Assembly: GCF_016900115.1 (NCBI RefSeq)
Contig: NZ_JACJJQ010000012.1
Span: 1 to 47,278, forward strand
Direction: 5' to 3'
Source: Limosilactobacillus alvi
GTDB taxonomy: Bacteria > Bacillota > Bacilli > Lactobacillales > Lactobacillaceae
DNA: 47,278 bases
The position numbers were made by a program, and so were the translations under genes. The notes under the pieces were generated by a model. That model made no database searches. It was not told where the DNA came from and saw only the letters and a program-made list of their open reading frames with translations. Positions 43,049-47,278 of the stretch are shown one piece after another (the first letter of the stretch is position 1; every line of letters begins with the position of its first letter).

Positions 43049-43089
43049 AGCGGTGAGTGGGGATTGAGTTTCTCACTCACCGCTTTTTT
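43049..43089 (+). terminator. Rho-independent terminator after ppaC
   Basis: Perfect 11-bp stem AGCGGTGAGTG/CACTCACCGCT, 14-base loop, six T. It lies 15 bases before the lytS start, so lytS needs its own promoter or readthrough. Confidence 0.9.
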
Positions 43090-43103
43090 GTAGGAAAAGA
43101 AAT

Positions 43104-44864
43104 ATGATTAACCTTGCAATTTTAGTTGCTGAACAAGTGGGTTTAGTGATTTTATTAGCCTTTTTCTTAGTTAATATCCCCTTATTTCGGCGGATGCTCC
43201 TAAATCTAAATTGGCGAAATAAAATTGGTTTATACGTAATCTTTGCTTTTTTTGCCATCCTTTCAAATATGATTGGAGTTTTAATCTCACCTAGTAATGA
43301 AATTATTCGCCGAACCTTGCTAATCACGATTCCACATGGCTATTCAGTAGCAAATGTTCGGATCATTACCGTTACCGTGGCTGGAATTGTCGGGGGTCCC
43401 TATGTTGGGGGAGCGGTTGGCCTTACTGCGGGTGGTTTTCGGGCCCTTCAAGAGGGCTTTAGTCCCGAGGCGCTTTTCTATATTCCGAGTTCCTTTATTA
43501 TTGGAATTATTTCCGGATTGTTTTATGATCAACGCCAACAACGTTATTCACCTTTGCGTGCGCGGAATGGTTTTTTTATTGGTTTGATAATGGAATGCAT
43601 TCAAATGTCATTTGTCCTTTTGTGCAGTCCGACGGGGTGGACTTTAGTTAAGTTTATCGCTTTACCAATGATTTTAATCTCATCAATCGGGACAACTGTG
43701 TTTTTAACGATTATTCGCTTTTTTTTCCAACAAGAATTGGCTGCTCAGGCTGCGCAAACGCGGACGGTTTTAAATCTAGCGCTTAGTACGCTACCGCTTT
43801 TTAAAAGGGGCTTTACGGCTGAGGCGGCCCAAACAGCAGTCCATCTGATCTATCAATATACAAGTTTTGATGCTGTTAGTATTACCGATCGACATCAGAT
43901 TTTAGCCTTTGAAGGAGCGGGAAGTGACCATCATTTAGTTGACCAAGACTTGGCAACTGACATTAGTTTAACAGCAATGAACGAGGGAATTGTCGAAGTT
44001 GCTAATACAGAAGAACGAATTGGTTGTAAGAATCCAAATTGCCCGTTGAAGTCAGCGGTGATCGTTCCCTTGAGCTTGGGGGATGAAATTATTGGAACCC
44101 TTAAGCTTTACTATGTGCAACGATGGCGGCTAACCCCTGTGGAGATTCAATTAGGGACGGGGATTGGTCAGATCTTATCAACTCAAATTATGTTGGGAAG
44201 GGCAAGTTACCAAAGTGAATTACTTCGCGACGTTGAAATTAAATCCCTCCAGTCACAAGTAAATCCACACTTTTTCTTTAATGCGATTAACACGATCATG
44301 GCAGTAATGCGCCGAGACCCGAAGCAAGCACGAAAACTACTTTTATCGTTAAGTACCTACTTCCGGGATAATTTAATGGGAGCTAGGGAAACTTTAATTC
44401 CCCTTGCTCAAGAGTATGAACATGTTCAAGCGTACTTAACCTTAGCCCAAGCCCGCTTCCCTGGTAAATATCAAGTCACCTTTTCTGATTATCCAACAGC
44501 CGCTTTGATCCCACCATTTTCAATTCAAGTTTTGGTTGAAAATGCCCTTCGCCATGCCTTTGGTCAGCGTAAAAAAGGTAATCGGGTAGAAGTTACCATT
44601 AAACAGTGTGAAACTGAACTTGAGATTACTGTTGCCGATAATGGCCATGGAATTGATCCGGATAAGCTACCTGAATTAGGGAAAAAGGTTGTTGCTTCAA
44701 AAGAAGGGAGTGGGACCGCCCTTCAAAACCTGAACGAGCGTCTGCATGGCCTTTATGATCCTCATACAGGATTGAAAATTAAGAGTAGTCCGGCGGGGAC
44801 GACTGTTAAGATGGAAATTCCATACCAAACACGCAAAACAGAAAGGACTGAACAACAGGCATGA
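43104..44864 (+). CDS. lytS: Sensor histidine kinase LytS
   Basis: 586 residues. Residues 1-210 are a 5TM-LYT membrane sensor (MIGVLISPSNE, VAGIVGGPYVGGAVGLTAGGFRAL). A GAF domain follows (about 215-365, with GCKNPNCPLKSAVIVPL). The His_kinase box LQSQVNPHFFFNAINT holds the phosphorylated His, and the HATPase has VLVENALRHAF, DNGHGI and GSGTALQNLNERL. LytS senses membrane potential or pyruvate-like signals in relatives and controls lrgAB. Its stop overlaps the lytR start by four bases. Confidence 0.92.
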   Translation: MINLAILVAEQVGLVILLAFFLVNIPLFRRMLLNLNWRNKIGLYVIFAFFAILSNMIGVLISPSNEIIRRTLLITIPHGYSVANVRIITVTVAGIVGGPYVGGAVGLTAGGFRALQEGFSPEALFYIPSSFIIGIISGLFYDQRQQRYSPLRARNGFFIGLIMECIQMSFVLLCSPTGWTLVKFIALPMILISSIGTTVFLTIIRFFFQQELAAQAAQTRTVLNLALSTLPLFKRGFTAEAAQTAVHLIYQYTSFDAVSITDRHQILAFEGAGSDHHLVDQDLATDISLTAMNEGIVEVANTEERIGCKNPNCPLKSAVIVPLSLGDEIIGTLKLYYVQRWRLTPVEIQLGTGIGQILSTQIMLGRASYQSELLRDVEIKSLQSQVNPHFFFNAINTIMAVMRRDPKQARKLLLSLSTYFRDNLMGARETLIPLAQEYEHVQAYLTLAQARFPGKYQVTFSDYPTAALIPPFSIQVLVENALRHAFGQRKKGNRVEVTIKQCETELEITVADNGHGIDPDKLPELGKKVVASKEGSGTALQNLNERLHGLYDPHTGLKIKSSPAGTTVKMEIPYQTRKTERTEQQA

Positions 44865-45598
44865 AAGTTTTAATCGTCGATGATGAACCCCTTGCCCGCG
44901 AAGAGTTACATTACTTAGTTGCGGATCATCCAGCTGTTGAGGAAGTTTTGGAAGCTGATGGCGTTGCAGAAGCTAATACTACGGTCAATAATCAAAAGCC
45001 GGATCTTGTTTTCTTAGATATTAAGTTGGGAGATGGCAATGGCATGGCGTTAGCAAAACGTTGGAAACGCGCATCCTATCAACCAGCGGTAATCTTTGCA
45101 ACGGCCTATGATCAATACGCCCTTGATGCTTTTGAAGCTGATGCGTTAGATTACATTTTAAAGCCCTTTGATGAAGACCGAGTTCAAGAAGCAATTGATC
45201 GGGTTTTGCGAGTTCATGGTCAAAAGCAAGTTGACGAGTCTGTCAACCGACTAAGTTCTCAGGAAAATCCTCGTTTATCAGTTATGGCTGAGGATCTGAC
45301 TATTGTAATTTCAAAAGAAGAGTTGTGTTATTTGGAAGCTCAGAGTGGAAACGTTTATCTCCACTTGATAAATGGAAAAGAGGTTGTTAGTCGGCAAACC
45401 TTAACTAGCCTAACCGAGCAATTATCAACCGAGCAGTTCTTACAAGTTCACCGGTCATACGTAGTGAATCTAAATCAAATTAGCATTCTCCAACCAGCAA
45501 CTAATCATACGTACGAATTAACAATGAATAATGGTGATAAGGTACCAGTTAGTAGATCTTTCGTTGGTAAATTGAAAGTTGCGCTAGGTTTACAATGA
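44861..45598 (+). CDS. lytR: LytTR-family response regulator
   Basis: 245 residues. Receiver domain with MKVLIVDDEPLAREEL, phospho-acceptor Asp in LVFLDIKLGDG, ATAYDQYALDAFEADALDYILKPFDEDRV. The C-terminal LytTR DNA-binding domain has ICYLEAQSGNVYLH-like strands and FLQVHRSYVVNLNQI, the family hallmark. Coupled to lytS by an ATGA overlap. Its likely target is the lrgAB promoter 340 bases downstream. Confidence 0.93.
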   Translation: MKVLIVDDEPLAREELHYLVADHPAVEEVLEADGVAEANTTVNNQKPDLVFLDIKLGDGNGMALAKRWKRASYQPAVIFATAYDQYALDAFEADALDYILKPFDEDRVQEAIDRVLRVHGQKQVDESVNRLSSQENPRLSVMAEDLTIVISKEELCYLEAQSGNVYLHLINGKEVVSRQTLTSLTEQLSTEQFLQVHRSYVVNLNQISILQPATNHTYELTMNNGDKVPVSRSFVGKLKVALGLQ

Positions 45599-45941
45599 TT
45601 GCTGTCTTATATACAAACTTTGATAAACGTTAAAATTCAAGAGTTGATTGCAAACTTTAAATTGTGATCGCTCTTTTTTACTCTTGATTGATCATTGATG
45701 AACAATCGGCAATGGCATTTTACTTTGCTTTATGGCAACTCGCCAAGCTAAGAGGGCATTTTACCATTGATTTGGGTCGTTCTATGCTAAAGTTAATGCA
45801 AAGTAATGAAACTTGATTATAATAGAATTGTTATCTGAGCGAAACAATTAAATTGATTTGGTTTGGAAAATGGTTCTGTGATTAGTTTTATGCTATTATT
45901 TTCGCTCGGACAGAACCGCTTGTTGAGAGGAGGAAAATATC
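45599..45941 (+). promoter_or_regulatory. lrgAB control region
   Basis: No gene in these 343 bases. A TATAAT -10 box at 45818-45823 lacks a good -35, but the -35 area carries two direct repeats, AAAGTTAATG (45789-45798) and AAAGTAATG (45800-45808), which could be LytR sites. Downstream, AATTGTT/AACAATT and a GGTTCTGT/ACAGAACC pair (45872-45879 with 45910-45917) suggest a folded leader. The ribosome site GAGAGGAGG precedes lrgA. Confidence 0.45.
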
Positions 45942-46361
45942 ATGGAAAAGAAGCAACCAGAAAAGAAGGCTGCCCCAATTTTGGTTCAAATGGGTATTTT
46001 TGCAACAATTCTTTTCGTTTCCGCTTTAATTTCCAGTTTATTCCCAAAGAGTTTTGTTGTTCCTACTCCATTAATTGGGATGGTTATTCTTTACATCTTG
46101 TTAGCAACTCACATCGTTAAGTTGGAACAAGTTGAAAAGTTTGGGGACTTCATGATTAGTTTGATTGCTTTCATGTTCGTCCCATCTGGTGTTCAATTAG
46201 CTGGTAGTTTGGATTTGATGAAGGCTGAAGGTCTCCAAGATATTATCGTTTCCATCATCGCTACGATTATTATCTTAGTTGTAATTGCCTACGTTGGTGC
46301 TTTAGTTATCAAGATCCACCAAAAGATTACTGGCCGGACTGATGAAGAGGAGGAGGACTAG
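45942..46361 (+). CDS. lrgA: Holin-like protein LrgA
   Basis: 139 residues, four membrane spans. PILVQMGIFATILFVSALISSLFPKSFVVPTPLIGMVILYILL and FMISLIAFMFVPSGVQLAGS match the CidA/LrgA family, with a charged C-terminus (TGRTDEEEED). In staphylococci LrgAB opposes murein hydrolase activity and affects pyruvate uptake; here the adjacent lytSR supports the same regulation. lrgB starts three bases after its stop. Confidence 0.92.
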   Translation: MEKKQPEKKAAPILVQMGIFATILFVSALISSLFPKSFVVPTPLIGMVILYILLATHIVKLEQVEKFGDFMISLIAFMFVPSGVQLAGSLDLMKAEGLQDIIVSIIATIIILVVIAYVGALVIKIHQKITGRTDEEEED

Positions 46362-46363
46362 TT

Positions 46364-47095
46364 ATGGCTGCAACATTAGCATTACCATTTACGGGGATTT
46401 TTATTTCCATTATCGTTTACCTAATTGGGATGTGGCTGTTTGACAAGACGAATGGTTTCTTCCTTTTCACGCCATTACTTGTGGGGATGGTCCTGGGGAT
46501 CTTAATCTTAATATGCTGGGCTAAGATCGCTGGTACCACAACCGCTAAGATCTACACGACTTACTACAAGCCGGGTGGTGACATTATTTTCTGGTTCTTG
46601 AATCCAGCTACGATGGCTTTCGCTATTCCACTTTATCGTCGGAATGATGTCTTTAAGAAGTACTGGCTCGACTGTGTAATTGCTTTGTTTGTTGGTGGTT
46701 TTATCTCCCTCTTTGGGATTCACATGGTTGCAAAGCTCTTTGGCCTTTCAGCAACATCCACAGCTGCGATGTTGCCACAAGCCGCAACGACGGCCGTTGC
46801 TATGCCAGTTGCCGCTGGTATCGGTGGTGACCCTGCCGTTACTGCGATGGCATGTATCTTGAATGCCGTTGTTATCTACGCCTTGGCAGAATTCTTGATT
46901 AAGATCTTCCGCTTGAAGCAAATCCCAAAGGTTGGGACTGGGCTTGGTCTCGGTGCTGCCGGCCACACGGTTGGTTCAGCCAAGGCTGTTCAACTTGGCT
47001 CAGTTCAAGGGGCCATGGCATCAGTTGCTGTCTTTGTTATCGCAGTTGCAATGGACATCTTAGTACCTGTTTACTACAACTTGTTCATGCATTAA
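46364..47095 (+). CDS. lrgB: LrgB-family membrane protein
   Basis: 243 residues with about seven membrane spans. TYYKPGGDIIFWFLNPATMAFAIPLYRR, MLPQAATTAVAMPVAAGIGGDPAVTAMACI and GLGLGAAGHTVGSAKAVQLG are the conserved LrgB/CidB blocks. It works with LrgA as an envelope complex. The ribosome site lies inside the end of lrgA (GAGGAGGAGG), so the pair is translated together. I see no clear terminator after it. Confidence 0.92.
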   Translation: MAATLALPFTGIFISIIVYLIGMWLFDKTNGFFLFTPLLVGMVLGILILICWAKIAGTTTAKIYTTYYKPGGDIIFWFLNPATMAFAIPLYRRNDVFKKYWLDCVIALFVGGFISLFGIHMVAKLFGLSATSTAAMLPQAATTAVAMPVAAGIGGDPAVTAMACILNAVVIYALAEFLIKIFRLKQIPKVGTGLGLGAAGHTVGSAKAVQLGSVQGAMASVAVFVIAVAMDILVPVYYNLFMH

Positions 47096-47278
47096 AATTA
47101 ACAGCGGCTTAGATAATAATACAAAGTTAAGAGGAGGCTGGGAATTAACTATTAATTTTTGCCCCTCTAACATTAAAATCCGGACTATAATTTTTGCCTT
47201 GGGCTATAATGCCCTCTAAGTATACAGATGAAATAGAAAATTCATCTTATGCTTGGAGGGTATTTTTATGTCTAGAAA
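47096..47278 (+). other. Start of a probable further mobile element, cut by the window end
   Basis: GAGGCTGGGAATTAAC at 47135-47150 resembles the ends of the MITE-like repeat (GAGGCCGGGAA). TAATTTTTGCC occurs twice (47152-47162 by near match, 47190-47199), TATAAT lies at about 47204-47209, and AGATGAA/TTCATCT forms a hairpin (47226-47247). GGAGGG (47255-47260) then precedes ATG 47268, which opens a frame starting MSR before the sequence ends. It may be a transposase; too little is visible to name it. Confidence 0.35.

Noticed and set aside
45863-46120. 85-codon frame overlapping the lrgA start
   Set aside because: Out of frame with the clear LrgA protein and of odd composition (GNGYFCNNSFRFRFNFQF); a shadow.
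1-47278. tRNA, rRNA and riboswitch genes
   Set aside because: By eye I found no tRNA T-arm and acceptor pattern, rRNA segment or known riboswitch core; a covariance-model scan would be needed to be certain.

Overview
The window comes from a low-to-mid-GC lactic acid bacterium. The KxYKxGKxW signal peptide, the MucBP repeats, the LPQTG anchor, the lactobacillus-type prophage genes and the housekeeping gene order (cca, ABC-F, thyA, dfrA, rbgA, rnhB, dprA, topA, plsY, parEC, lytSR-lrgAB) suggest Limosilactobacillus (reuteri/fermentum/mucosae group). The genus is an inference; I could not run a comparison.

Layout. (1) 1-5.4 kb is the late end of a prophage: a CotH-like tail protein cut by the window edge, a small membrane protein set between two terminators, two holins, a GH25 endolysin, and two minus-strand genes of unknown function with a likely small RNA between them. 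(2) 5.86-12.1 kb is one very large surface-protein gene: a KxYKxGKxW signal, an M26-type (IgA1-protease/Zmp-like) zinc metallopeptidase, about 6.5 MucBP-type repeats and a sortase anchor. A one-base frameshift just before the HEYTH active site breaks it. (3) 12.4-12.6 kb is a MITE-like structured repeat whose second copy lies inverted at 36.5-36.7 kb. (4) 13.0-20.9 kb is a second, decayed prophage piece: three tiny membrane peptides, a small basic protein, a helix-turn-helix protein, a nonsense-interrupted small terminase, large terminase, portal, a minor capsid protein with a toxin-like tail, a possible immunity gene, a YjcQ-like gene, a scaffold protein and a broken orphan ORF. The major capsid and tail genes are gone. 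(5) 20.98-21.67 kb is an IS200/IS605-type element with a nonsense-mutated tnpA. (6) 21.7-47.1 kb is ordinary chromosome covering tRNA maturation, nucleotide synthesis, ribosome assembly, DNA topology, phospholipid synthesis and autolysis control. dprA is frameshifted there. (7) The last 180 bases look like the start of another mobile element.

How the genes work together. The first prophage piece carries a complete lysis module (holins plus lysin), and the second carries the start of a packaging/head module; neither could make a virion alone. In the chromosome, thyA-dfrA couple dTMP synthesis to folate recycling, rbgA-rnhB and parE-parC form tight pairs, and lytSR probably controls the adjacent lrgAB murein-hydrolase regulators. 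Six separate coding lesions fall in 5.8-33.4 kb, so either the strain is losing these functions or some single-base changes are sequence errors.
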